Part shown: positions 24,226 through 32,824 of the stretch, piece by piece | Numbering within the stretch: the stretch's first letter is position 1 | How the letters are laid out: the number at the start of each line of letters is the position of its first letter | Source of the DNA: Dactylosporangium sp040689395 | Lineage (GTDB): Bacteria > Actinomycetota > Actinomycetes > Mycobacteriales > Micromonosporaceae | Length of the DNA: 64,000 nt | Reading direction: 5' to 3' | Assembly: GCF_040689395.1 (NCBI RefSeq) | Contig: NZ_JBFAZX010000030.1 | Span: forward strand, 26,952 to 90,951 | Translations under genes and position numbers: made by a program | Notes under the pieces: generated by a model | What the model was told of the DNA's origin: nothing | What the model saw: only the letters and a program-made list of their open reading frames with translations | Database searches by the model: none

Positions 24226-26192
24226 TGAGACCCCCCGTGCAGGCTGTAGATCACGACGGCGACGAGGGCGACGACGACGAGGGCGATCGCGGCCACGGCG
24301 AGCACCGTGCGCGGCTGCGCCCGGCCGACGACGGTGGCGATCCCGCGTTGGGCGCGCGCCTCGGTGCGGGGCGGGGTGCCGGACGCCACCGGCAGCGCGC
24401 GGACGCGGGTCCGGCGCTCGGCCAGCAGCAGCTCGGTGCGCTCGGGCCAGGTGTCGGGCAGGCCCGCGTCCAGGTAGCGGTCCCGGGCCGCGAGCTGGTC
24501 GACGCGCGCCTTGCCGGCCAGCGTCGGCTGGAAGCGTCGCAGGGCGAAGAGCAGCGCCGGCGGTACCTCGGAGATGGCATCGCGCGCGAGGAACTTCAGC
24601 ACGTCGTGCAGCGTGCGCCCGTCCTCGGCGCCGAGCTGCGGCCCGAACACGGCCTTGAGCACGCGGTACCAGCGGTCCTGGGCCAGCTGCGCGTCGCCGG
24701 GCAGGAACGGGATGCAGTGCACGAGGTAGTCGGTGCGCTCCAGCGCCACGTGGGTGCCCTGCAGCGCGTCGGGGTCGAACCGGCGCCCCTCGGCCGCGCT
24801 GAGCAGCAGCTCCGTGATGTGCACGTCGGAGGTGGTGTGCCGGTTGGCCAGCTCGATGAGGTCGGCGAGGGCGATGCGATCCATGAGGGCGCGGATGCCC
24901 GGCGACTGCAGGGCGGGCGGCACGCCGAAGGACACGGCCCGCTGGGCCAGCTCGACGATCGCGGCCGGGCTGGCGGTGGTGTTGCGGCCGTGTCCCGCCC
25001 AGCCGCGCAGGTAGTCGTCGACGACGGTGGGGTCGAACGCCGAGCTGCGCAGCGCGTCGCGCAGGGTGTTGCTGGCCGAGGTGCGCATGCAGCGCTGCAC
25101 GGTGTGCCGCGTGACGACCGCCGCCGCGCCCGGGTGCTGCGCGGCGAGCCGGCCGGCGGGCTGCCACGCGAGGTACGTGGTGCGCAGGTCCCCGTCGTTG
25201 AGCTTGGCCAGCTCCGCCTCGATCTGTTGCAGCCCCTCCGTGGTGCGCAGCAGGTCCAGGTGCTCGGGCGCGGCCTGCCCGGAGGTGACCGCCTGCACGA
25301 GCGTGGTCTGCAGGATGCGGCCGGCGACGAGCACCTCGTTCTGCCACTGCCGCACGTCGGCGGCGCCGGCCAGGCTGCGCGCGCCGCGCAGCGGTGCGAC
25401 GGCCGCGGCGCCACCGCGGCGCCACACGTCGGCGAGCTGCTGGGCGAAGCCGGACGGGCCGGTGCCGCTCGCGCCGGGGTAGAGCCGCAACCGGGTGGCG
25501 GCGTAGCCGGTGCCGCCGGTGACGGCGTCGAGGAAGACGAGCCTGGGCAGGTCGGGGTCGGTGTCGTCGTCCTCGTTGGTGGCGAACGTCAGCTCGCGGC
25601 CGTCGCCGAGCACGTCGACCAGGCCGCGGACCAGCGTGGTGGCCGGCGCGTCAGGCAGCACCACGGTGAGCGGGGCGGCGGGGTCGTCCAGGACCCGGCC
25701 GAGCAGCTCGTCGAAGACCGGGCCGGGGTCGGTCACCGGCCGGGCCAGCGCCGCGCCGGCGTGCTCGCGCAGCGCCGGGTAGTCCACCGGGTGGAGCCGG
25801 CCGGGCGGGTACACCTCGGGCCCGTTGTGCCCGGCCCAGCCCGGCCAGTCCTCCAGGCCGAGCGCGAGCCGCACGTTGACGATGTCCTCGGGACCGATCA
25901 GCGCGTGCGCGATCGCCGCGCCGGTGCGGTTCTTGTCGTCGCGGGCCGGCACCTTGTGCAGCACCACCCCGGAGCCGTCGACACGCAGGTACGAAAGCGA
26001 CGGCCGGTCGTTGCCGCCGCTGGCCCGGTTGATGCGCAGCGCGAGCCGCTCGTCCCACCACGGCACGGCGGCTTCGGGCAGCGACGTGGCGTCGGGGCCG
26101 ACGCCGTCGTGGCCGGCTGCGTGCGCCCGGGCCCGCCAGCGGAAGACGATCTGGTCGATCCGGGTCCGGCCGCTGCCCGCTGCCTGGCTCAT
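24222..26192 (-). CDS. GAP1-like GTPase-associated protein, tail-anchored
   Basis: 656 aa. The N-terminal region (RIDQIVFRWRARAH... and LSYLRVDGSGVVLHKVPARDDKNRTGAAIAHALIGP) matches my memory of the GAP1-N2 domain of GTPase-associated protein 1. A long alpha-helical middle (about 250-600) follows, then a C-terminal membrane helix (TVLAVAAIALVVVALVAVVIYS) with only a few residues outside. No catalytic motif is evident. It lies 10 bases after the GTPase gene and overlaps the Hsp70-like gene by 4 bases. GAP1 proteins are encoded beside double-GTPase-type P-loop proteins and are thought to regulate or scaffold them. The family call is from pattern memory and should be tested by a profile search. 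Confidence 0.75.
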   Translation of the reverse strand: MSQAAGSGRTRIDQIVFRWRARAHAAGHDGVGPDATSLPEAAVPWWDERLALRINRASGGNDRPSLSYLRVDGSGVVLHKVPARDDKNRTGAAIAHALIGPEDIVNVRLALGLEDWPGWAGHNGPEVYPPGRLHPVDYPALREHAGAALARPVTDPGPVFDELLGRVLDDPAAPLTVVLPDAPATTLVRGLVDVLGDGRELTFATNEDDDTDPDLPRLVFLDAVTGGTGYAATRLRLYPGASGTGPSGFAQQLADVWRRGGAAAVAPLRGARSLAGAADVRQWQNEVLVAGRILQTTLVQAVTSGQAAPEHLDLLRTTEGLQQIEAELAKLNDGDLRTTYLAWQPAGRLAAQHPGAAAVVTRHTVQRCMRTSASNTLRDALRSSAFDPTVVDDYLRGWAGHGRNTTASPAAIVELAQRAVSFGVPPALQSPGIRALMDRIALADLIELANRHTTSDVHITELLLSAAEGRRFDPDALQGTHVALERTDYLVHCIPFLPGDAQLAQDRWYRVLKAVFGPQLGAEDGRTLHDVLKFLARDAISEVPPALLFALRRFQPTLAGKARVDQLAARDRYLDAGLPDTWPERTELLLAERRTRVRALPVASGTPPRTEARAQRGIATVVGRAQPRTVLAVAAIALVVVALVAVVIYSLHGGSQ

Positions 26193-26202
26193 CGCTCCCC
26201 TC

Positions 26203-27306
26203 TCAGTTGCCCAGCAGGGACCGGTCGAGCACCCCGGTCATGGCGAACAGGGACAGCAGCGGGCGCAGCACCCGGCGCGGGCCGAAGCCCTCGGCCGGGA
26301 AGTGCCCGTCCACCGGTGCGACGCCGGCCGCGGAGGCGAAGTGCAGGCTCACGTCGCTGACCCGGTTGACCGGCGGCAGGAAGCGCTCGGCGCCGTTGGT
26401 GGCGAGGAACTCGTACACGTCCTCGCTCTCCTCGGCGACGGTCTGCAGCCGCCGGGTGTCGTCGCGGGACAGCCACCGCGCGACCTCGGGCCGGCGCGGG
26501 GCGAGCAGGTCGGACTTGGCCACCACCATCGCCGCCGGGATCGGCAGGAACTGGGTGCCGGGCTCGCCGCGGACCTCGACGAGGCGGTCCGTCACGGCGT
26601 TGAACGCCGGGTCGCCGTAGACGGTGGCCGGCTCACCGAGCACCGACGGCAGCGCCTTCTCCGGGTCGACCACGAAGATGAGCGCGTTGACCGCGGACAG
26701 GAACGACGTGTCGAGGAACCGGTCGCCGGAGTGGCGGCGGCGCAGCTGTTCGCCGGCCACGTCGAAGAACGCGACGGCGAAGTCGCGCCGGGCGTGGGCG
26801 CTGTAGACCTTCGCGACGTAGCTGAACGCGATCGGGCTGATCTGGGTCAGCGGCAGCTGCTCGCGGCGCTGGCAGAACGGCTCGACGAAACGGGTCATGT
26901 AGTTGTGCTCGATGGCCTCGTCGAGCCGCTCGACGCGCAGCCCGAGGTCGGCCAGCTCGAGGTTGCTGCGCAGCGCCTCGACCATCGCGGCCAGCAGCAG
27001 GGTCTTGCCGGCGGCGCGGTGCCCGACGAGCCCGATGACGATCGGGTCGCCGTAGTCGCCGTAGCGGTCGGGCAGGTAGTGCGTGGTCGCCATGCCGTCG
27101 CGCATGAGGGTGCAGGAGCGCTGCGCGCCGAGGCGCCGCTCAGCGAAGGCCTCCTTCGTCTCGTCGGCGCCGCGCGGCCGGAACGGCCGGTGCTGCTGGG
27201 TCTCCACGTCGACCTCGACCCGCTGCGCCTTGCTCCAGTGGATCCACTGCAGGCAGATCGGGCACAGCACCCGGCCGAGCAGCCGGCTCGGGCTCGGCAG
27301 GCTCAT
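26203..27306 (-). CDS. P-loop GTPase, DO-GTPase2-like
   Basis: 367 aa, ATG sharing ATGA with the pseudokinase stop. It opens with a Cys pair (CPICLQWIHW, 15-18), the start of a small zinc-ribbon-like region. Then comes the nucleotide-binding domain: P-loop GLVGHRAAGKT (92-102), switch II FFDVAGEQ (180-187, DxxG), strand NALIFVVDPE, and base-specificity motif VVAKSDLL (261-268, a variant of NKxD). The Lys-Thr and DxxG make an active TRAFAC-type GTPase likely. The set resembles the DO-GTPase2 group that accompanies GAP1 proteins. It has no membrane helix of its own; both flanking gene products do, so the GTPase could be recruited to the membrane. Confidence 0.82.
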   Translation of the reverse strand: MSLPSPSRLLGRVLCPICLQWIHWSKAQRVEVDVETQQHRPFRPRGADETKEAFAERRLGAQRSCTLMRDGMATTHYLPDRYGDYGDPIVIGLVGHRAAGKTLLLAAMVEALRSNLELADLGLRVERLDEAIEHNYMTRFVEPFCQRREQLPLTQISPIAFSYVAKVYSAHARRDFAVAFFDVAGEQLRRRHSGDRFLDTSFLSAVNALIFVVDPEKALPSVLGEPATVYGDPAFNAVTDRLVEVRGEPGTQFLPIPAAMVVAKSDLLAPRRPEVARWLSRDDTRRLQTVAEESEDVYEFLATNGAERFLPPVNRVSDVSLHFASAAGVAPVDGHFPAEGFGPRRVLRPLLSLFAMTGVLDRSLLGN

Positions 27307-28397
27307 TTCGCCCCTCCCAGGTGCGACACGACGAGAATGACCAGCGCCAGCGGCACGCCGAGGACGACGAGCGCGCCGGCACCGAGGGCGATACGGCTGG
27401 AGAGCTCGTCGCGGCTGTACCACAGCACGTCGAACAGCTCCCGCACGTATCGCCAGGCGAGCACCTGCGGCGCGGCCCGCGCGGCCCGGTACTCCCGCTT
27501 CGCGACGACCAACCGGCGGAACTCGTCGCGGGCCGGGCTGAGCGCCACGGCGGCCCGCGCGGCCGGCGCCGGCGGCGGTGAGTGCTGCTGCGGGATCGAG
27601 CCCAGCTGGGAGATGTGGACCGTGGCGGTCGTCGCGTCGGACGGGTCCGCGCTCTGCCACACCGGCTCGTAGCGGGCACCCTCGACGCGGCGCAGCAACT
27701 GGTGCGCGTCGGGCCGCTCCCGCGGGTCGTCGGCGAACACCCCGTCGAGCAGCACCGAGAGCGCGGAGCCGCCGCGGGCCAGTTCCTCGCGCACGGCGGG
27801 CGCGTCGGCCGGGCCGGTCTGCAGTGCGATGCAGTACACCACCATCCCGGCCTGGTACACGTCGTGCGCCTCGGTGGCCAGGCGCAGCCCGTCCGGGCCG
27901 GGCGGAGGCTGCCACAGCGGTTCGAGCGCCGCCCGGGCCGGCTCCCCCACGGCGGTGGCCTCGCCGAGGCTGACCAGCTGCGCGTGGCTGCCGTCCCACA
28001 GCACGAACTCGGGCAGGATCGCGCCGTGCGTCAGCCCCGCCTTCGCCAGCGTCTGGATCGCCAGCAGGAGGTCGCCGAAGATGGTCAGCAGCGTCTCGGG
28101 CATCGGCGCGCCGGGCAGCCCGGCGACCGGCACGCCCCGGTAGGTGGTGGTGACCTGCGGGCGGGGGCTGGTCAGCTCGTGGTCCACGACCCGGCACAGC
28201 TGCAACGGGTACATGGTGTCGGCGAGCCCCCACAGCAGGTTGCCCGCGTTGACCTCCGCGTGCACGAGCCGGTCGGCCTCGGCGGTGCGGGCGGTCTTGC
28301 GCAGCACCCGCTCGCCGGACGTCGCCAGCCGGCCCCACTGCAGCTCGAACAGGTCGGTGAAGCGCCGGTCGGGGTCGAACTCGATGTGCACCGTCAT
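27303..28397 (-). CDS. Membrane-anchored pseudokinase
   Basis: 364 aa with ATGA overlaps at both ends. The region from about 15 to 250 follows the protein-kinase fold: FGDLLLAIQTLAKAGLTHGAILPEFVLWD sits where the catalytic loop belongs, and the end (VYQAGMVVYCIALQ, DPRERPDAHQLLRRV) is a normal kinase C-lobe (DxRPTA-like). The catalytic HRD Asp is replaced (LTHGAI), the Asn is lost, and DFG reads SLGEA (143-147), so phosphotransfer is unlikely. A linker and a membrane helix (about 335-360, ALVVLGVPLALVILVVSHL) follow. It is encoded next to an active kinase with PQQ repeats and probably acts as its docking or regulatory partner. Confidence 0.8.
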   Translation of the reverse strand: MTVHIEFDPDRRFTDLFELQWGRLATSGERVLRKTARTAEADRLVHAEVNAGNLLWGLADTMYPLQLCRVVDHELTSPRPQVTTTYRGVPVAGLPGAPMPETLLTIFGDLLLAIQTLAKAGLTHGAILPEFVLWDGSHAQLVSLGEATAVGEPARAALEPLWQPPPGPDGLRLATEAHDVYQAGMVVYCIALQTGPADAPAVREELARGGSALSVLLDGVFADDPRERPDAHQLLRRVEGARYEPVWQSADPSDATTATVHISQLGSIPQQHSPPPAPAARAAVALSPARDEFRRLVVAKREYRAARAAPQVLAWRYVRELFDVLWYSRDELSSRIALGAGALVVLGVPLALVILVVSHLGGAK

Positions 28398-30328
28398 ATG
28401 GGCAGTCGCTCCCCGTCGTCGGCGTTGATGGCGAACAGTGTGTAGCCGTTGTCGAGGTACACGACACCGTCGCCGACGACCGGCGCGCGGGTGGCGTGGA
28501 TGTCGGACGCGGACCAGCGGATGGTGCCGTCGTCGCGCGAGTACGCGTGCAGGATGCCGGCGTCGACCACGTAGACCAGTGTGGGGGTCACCCGCACGCC
28601 GGGCCACACGGCGACGCCGGGGACGCGCCAGCGCACCAGGCCGCCGGGGTCGAGCGCGGTCAGGCCGGTCGGCTCGGCCACGAAGACGCCGCCGGGCACG
28701 GCGTGCGGGCTGCCGTCGCCGGGCAGCCGCCAGCGCACCGCCCCGTCGGCCGGGTCGAGACCGAGCAGTTCCCCGCCGGCCGGCTGCACCACGATCTCGG
28801 CCGTGGCGGCCGGGGCGCGGCGCGGCGGCAGGCCGGTGCGGCGGAAGCGCAGCCCGCCGTCGCGGGCGCCGATGCCGAGCAACTCGTCGGCGACGCGGAC
28901 CAGCACCAGGTCGCCGGCGGCGCTCAGCGCGCTGGCCGGGGCGGGCAGGTCGCCGTGGTGCCAGCCCTCCCCGCCGTGGCTGAGCCGCTCGCGCACGAGC
29001 CGCCCCTGGATCACCGCCACGCCGCCGGGAACGGGCACCGGCCGGATGCCCGCCGACGTGGTGCGCCACCCGGGCGCGCCGGTGGCGGCGTCGACGGCGT
29101 GCAGGTTGCGCAGGCCGGGGCCGAGCACGTGGACGAGGCCGTGCGCGTACACCGGCTCGCCGTGCGGCGACACCGGCAGCTCCCACCGCCGCGCGCCGGT
29201 GCGCAGGTCGAGCGCGGTCACGCCGGTCTGGGTGGGGCTGACCACGACGCCGGCGGCGACGAGCGGCCGGTATCCGGGCGCGGTGGCCACCGGGTGCCGC
29301 CAGCGCTCGCTGCCGTCGCCGGCCTCGAGCACGTGCACGCCGTCGTCGGCGCTGACCACGACCGCGTCGCCGGCCACGACCGTCTCGCTGCGCGCCATCG
29401 CCTGCCGCACCGCCCGCCACGGCCGGCGCGCGCCGGAGGCGTGCAGCAGCCGGGCCGCCGCCCGGCCGCGGCCGGCGATCTCGGCCAGCACGGCGTCGGG
29501 CAGCCACGGCTCGGACGCGGCGGGCAGGCCGGCGGCGAGGCGCTCGCTGACCTGGCGGGCGGTGGGCCGGTCCTCCGGCGCCGCCTCCAGGCACTTGCGC
29601 AGCGTCCAGGTCATGCCGACCGGCACCCCGGTCAGGTTGGGCGCGCTGTAGTGCACGGCGTAGAGGTACTGCTCCATGGAGGTGCCCTCGAAGGGCAGCC
29701 GGCCGGTGGCGGCGCGTACCAGGATCGCGGCCAGCGCGAACACGTCCGAGGCCGGGGTGCCGGGCTTGCCGGTGAACCGCTCCGGCGCCATGTAACCGAC
29801 GGTGCCGTGGAAGTGACTCGACGCGGTCAGCCGCGGGGCGTCGTCCGGCCGGGCGATGCCGAAGTCGATGATCCGCAGCCCGTCGGCGAGCACGAGCACG
29901 TTACTGGGCTTGAGGTCGCGGTGCACGACCCGGGCCGCGTGGATGGCCGCGAGCCCGCCGGCGAGCGCCGCGCCGAGCCGCCGGACCAGCTCCTCGGGCA
30001 GCGCCCCGGCGATCTCCTCCACCTCGGCGAGGGTGATCCCGGGCAGGTACTCGGTGGCCAGCCACGGCGGCGAGCCGGCCGGGTCGGCGTCGAGTAGCCG
30101 CGCGGTGTGCTCGGAGCGGATCTTCGCGGCCAGGTCGACCTCGCCGCGGAAACGCGCGACCAGCTCGTCGTCGTATCCGGCGCCGAGGTGCAGGGTCTTC
30201 ACCGCCGCGGCCGCGCCGGAGGCGTCGCGGCCCAGGAAGACCTGCCCCATCCCGCCGGCGCCGAGCCGGCCCAAGATGCGGTACGGCCCGAGGCGGCGCG
30301 GGTCATCGCGCCGTAACGGGTCAACCAC
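28394..30328 (-). CDS. Ser/Thr protein kinase with C-terminal PQQ-type beta-propeller
   Basis: 644 aa from GTG. Residues 15-265 are a full Hanks-type kinase: Gly loop GAGGMGQV (23-30), Lys44 in AAVKTLHL, VHRDLKPSN (135-143) and IDFGIARPDD (154-163), and the APE motif YMAPERF. From about 310 to the end there are PQQ/PQQ-like propeller blades with the repeated pattern VTALDLRTGARRWELP, LHAVDAATGAPGWRT, LLGLDPADGAVRWRLP, LHAYSRDDGTIRWSA. No membrane helix is present. The propeller should bind a ligand or partner rather than a quinone. First gene of the five-gene operon; its likely substrates are the GTPase, GAP1 or Hsp70-like products encoded below it. Confidence 0.92.
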   Translation of the reverse strand: MVDPLRRDDPRRLGPYRILGRLGAGGMGQVFLGRDASGAAAAVKTLHLGAGYDDELVARFRGEVDLAAKIRSEHTARLLDADPAGSPPWLATEYLPGITLAEVEEIAGALPEELVRRLGAALAGGLAAIHAARVVHRDLKPSNVLVLADGLRIIDFGIARPDDAPRLTASSHFHGTVGYMAPERFTGKPGTPASDVFALAAILVRAATGRLPFEGTSMEQYLYAVHYSAPNLTGVPVGMTWTLRKCLEAAPEDRPTARQVSERLAAGLPAASEPWLPDAVLAEIAGRGRAAARLLHASGARRPWRAVRQAMARSETVVAGDAVVVSADDGVHVLEAGDGSERWRHPVATAPGYRPLVAAGVVVSPTQTGVTALDLRTGARRWELPVSPHGEPVYAHGLVHVLGPGLRNLHAVDAATGAPGWRTTSAGIRPVPVPGGVAVIQGRLVRERLSHGGEGWHHGDLPAPASALSAAGDLVLVRVADELLGIGARDGGLRFRRTGLPPRRAPAATAEIVVQPAGGELLGLDPADGAVRWRLPGDGSPHAVPGGVFVAEPTGLTALDPGGLVRWRVPGVAVWPGVRVTPTLVYVVDAGILHAYSRDDGTIRWSASDIHATRAPVVGDGVVYLDNGYTLFAINADDGERLPI

Positions 30329-30599
30329 CGCTGCTCACAACCCCCATGATGGACCCTGCGCGCAACCTGGGACCGGGCGGACACCGGTCCGGATACCAAT
30401 CGAGGGGCCGCGGCCCGCAGTGCACATCGAACCGGCGTTCCCGCTCAAGGCGGTCGCCGTACGCGGCAACCAGGTGAACCGCCGCGAACTCGCCCTCCGA
30501 GGGGTAGTACCCGCAACTCACCCGCGGCCGCGTCGCTTCGCGACCCGGAATGTGGCGCCTGAACGCCGATATGATGCCGGAACCGCGGCCGCCCACAAT

Positions 30600-31067
30600 A
30601 TGGCCGTGCCCGATCCCGAACTCGCCGCGCTCCGCGAGTCGATCCGCCTGCGCGGACCGGCGGACGTGTCTGGCGCGTCCCGGGTCGTCGACGAGTACCT
30701 GTGGGAGGTCCTGCGCGACACGGGCGCGGCCGGGCACCCGGGCGCCTACCGCTGGGCGTGCGATCGGCTGCGCCTGTTCATGGTGTTCAGCTGGGACAAC
30801 TGGTTCGGGGTGCTGGAGCGGCTGCCGCAGGAGTACCCGATGCTGCGCGGCGAGTGGCGGGAGCTGGCCGCGGACCCGGCGCGGTTCGGCCCGGAGCATC
30901 TCGTCGCGTGGTGGTGGCGGCTGCAGCCGTCGATGTTCCAGCCGCTGATCGCCGGCCAGCTGCGCGAGATGCGCGCCCCCCTGTGTGGCGGCGTGACGAG
31001 CGTGCTCAAGGACGGTGGCGACTTCGACGGCCGCCTCGTCGACTGGGCCGCCTTCGGCGCCGCCTGA
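30600..31067 (+). CDS. Unknown protein
   Basis: 155 aa if started at the ATG at 30600; the same frame is open far upstream, so the true start is uncertain and no clear ribosome-binding site is seen. The product is mostly helical with many Trp (YRWACDRLRLFMVFSWDNWFGVLERLPQEYP, LVAWWWRLQPSMFQPLIAGQLREM). No signal peptide or membrane helix and no motif I recognise. It is divergent from the kinase-led operon, 271 bases away, and may share its control region. The stretch 30329-30599 shows no other gene. Confidence 0.55.
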   Translation: MAVPDPELAALRESIRLRGPADVSGASRVVDEYLWEVLRDTGAAGHPGAYRWACDRLRLFMVFSWDNWFGVLERLPQEYPMLRGEWRELAADPARFGPEHLVAWWWRLQPSMFQPLIAGQLREMRAPLCGGVTSVLKDGGDFDGRLVDWAAFGAA

Positions 31068-31129
31068 TCAGCCCGGACCCGGGACTCGCGGGAGCACACC
31101 GATCCCCTTACCAGGTCGGCGCGGGCGGG

Positions 31130-31654
31130 CTACGGCACCCGCGTCAGTCCCGGGTGCCCGGCGAGGGGGACGGAATCCTGCGGTACCGCCGCCAGATCGA
31201 AGGCGAAGTGGAGCAGGCCGTCGGCGTAGGTGGGGCCCGGGTCGGAGCCGGCCAGGGCGCGCACCAGGCCCCGCGCGGCGGCGTTGGAGCCGGCGACGTC
31301 GGCGTTGATGGTGCGCACCCCGGCGGCGATCATCCGCCGCACCAGGGCGCGGACCAGAGCCGAGGCCAGGCCGGTGCGCTGCCACGGGTCGGCCACCAGG
31401 ACGGCCAGGTCGGCGGCGGGGCCGCGGGCCGGCACACGACCATACTCGGCCCAGCCGCACAGCACGCCGCCGTCGACGGCGACCTGGGCGTCCCACCCCG
31501 GGCGCGCGCCCGCGGCGATGTGCTTCAGGTACGCGGCCGGCAGCCGCCCGCCGCTACCGACGAGGAAGCGTCGGTCGATGGTGGCGGCGGACAGGTTCCG
31601 CTGGGCGGCGACCACCAGTCCCTCGTCACCGTCGCGCCACGGTCTGATGAGCAT
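31130..31654 (-). CDS. GNAT-family N-acetyltransferase
   Basis: 174 aa from the ATG at 31654, which has GGGGG 5-6 bases upstream; a GTG two codons earlier overlaps that site. GNAT fold: N-terminal strand MLIRPWRDGDEGLVVAAQ, central strands VAVDGGVLCGWAEYG and ADLAVLVADPWQRTGLASALVRAL, where the acetyl-CoA pyrophosphate loop appears as QRTGLA (family Q/R-x-x-G-x-G/A). The substrate cannot be predicted. It stands alone, convergent with the preceding unknown gene. Confidence 0.85.
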   Translation of the reverse strand: MLIRPWRDGDEGLVVAAQRNLSAATIDRRFLVGSGGRLPAAYLKHIAAGARPGWDAQVAVDGGVLCGWAEYGRVPARGPAADLAVLVADPWQRTGLASALVRALVRRMIAAGVRTINADVAGSNAAARGLVRALAGSDPGPTYADGLLHFAFDLAAVPQDSVPLAGHPGLTRVP

Positions 31655-31842
31655 GCACACCCCCGGATCCGGCTGAGTCCAGACGTTAGACCCAGACGCT
31701 CGCGCCAGGCCACCCTGAGTCTGCGATCAAGACCGTGAAGGTGACGGAACCCACACGTGGCACCGGCGTCGCGCCACGATGCGGCACCCCGCGAGCCACC
31801 CCCCGGTCGCCGCGGCGCCATGCGACTCCGGTACAAACCCGG

Positions 31843-32811
31843 ATGATGTTTGCCGTCGTCCTCGCGGTTGTCGCCGCCGCCGTGTTCGCCGCCTCGGCGG
31901 CAGTGCAACAGCGAGCCGCGCAGCGGGCGGCGCCGGCCGTGCGCGACCGGGCCCTGCCGGTGCGCGTGTTCCTGCTCGTGCGGCGGCTGATCCGGGACCG
32001 CTGGTGGCTGGCGGGCTGGGCGCTCAGCGTCGTCGCGTTCGCCGCGCACGCCGCGGCGCTGCACCTGGGGTCGCTCACCGTGGTCCAGGCGCTGCTCGTC
32101 ACGCAACTGCTGTTCGCGATGCTGACCGTGCGGCGCCCGCCGGTGACGGCCTGGCTGGGCACCGCCGCCGTCTGCGCCGGGCTGGCCCTGCTGGTGATCG
32201 CCCGTCCCGCCGTACCCCAGACGATCCACCGCCACGACGTGCCCCCTGCGGTCGGGATCGCGGTCGGCGTGATGGCCGCACTCATCGGGCTGGCGCACCT
32301 GCTGCCCCGCAACGCCGAGGCCCACCTGCGCGGCGCCCTGGCCGGCGTCGCGGCCGGCGTGTGCACCTGTCTGACCGCCGTGTTCGTCGTGCTCGTCACC
32401 GACACGCTCGCCCACAGCGGCGTGCTCGCGCTGGCCCGCGACTGGTCGACGCTCGCCCTGATCGCCTCGACGACCGCGAGCGGCCTGCTGGCCCAGGACG
32501 CGTTCGCGGCCGGCTCGCTGCCGACCGCGCTGACCGCGATCAGCATCGCCGACCCGCTGGCCAGCGCGGTCTTCGACGCGACGGTCTTCCACGCCGGCTG
32601 GCGCGGCGCCACCTGGTGGCCGTGGAGCGCGGTGGCCGTGCTCGCCCTGCTCGCGATGGGCGTGGCGCTGCTGGCCGGTGCCAGGGTCGCGCCGAAGCCG
32701 GCGGATCAGGGCAGCCAGCCGATCGACTCCCCGGCGTCGGAGGTCATACCGGCACCTCGTGCCGGTGCTGATTCAGCTGTACGGCGTGAAGTGCGCCGTC
32801 ACACTCCGTGA
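31843..32811 (+). CDS. DMT-superfamily-like membrane protein
   Basis: 322 aa from the ATG at 31843 (a second ATG follows directly). Nine or ten membrane helices, beginning MMFAVVLAVVAAAVFAASAAVQQ, then ALHLGSLTVVQALLVTQLLFAML, AVCAGLALLVIA, VGIAVGVMAALIGLAHLL and SAVAVLALLAMGVALLAGA. The LGSLTVVQALLVTQLLF and ISIADPLASAVF pieces match EamA/DMT-type proteins related to magnesium or drug/metabolite transporters. The hydrophilic tail (about 40 aa) is probably cytosolic. The transported compound is unknown. Confidence 0.75.
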   Translation: MMFAVVLAVVAAAVFAASAAVQQRAAQRAAPAVRDRALPVRVFLLVRRLIRDRWWLAGWALSVVAFAAHAAALHLGSLTVVQALLVTQLLFAMLTVRRPPVTAWLGTAAVCAGLALLVIARPAVPQTIHRHDVPPAVGIAVGVMAALIGLAHLLPRNAEAHLRGALAGVAAGVCTCLTAVFVVLVTDTLAHSGVLALARDWSTLALIASTTASGLLAQDAFAAGSLPTALTAISIADPLASAVFDATVFHAGWRGATWWPWSAVAVLALLAMGVALLAGARVAPKPADQGSQPIDSPASEVIPAPRAGADSAVRREVRRHTP

Positions 32812-32824
32812 CGCAGCCGGTCCC

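Noticed and set aside
22366..24228. 620-codon plus-strand frame opposite the Hsp70-like gene
   Set aside because: Low-complexity composition rich in Arg, Gln and Val with no motif; the minus strand encodes intact ATPase motifs in normal codon bias.
28394..30328. Quinoprotein (PQQ) dehydrogenase
   Set aside because: The beta-propeller repeats resemble PQQ enzymes, but they are cytosolic and fused to a complete protein kinase; no quinone-binding context is visible.
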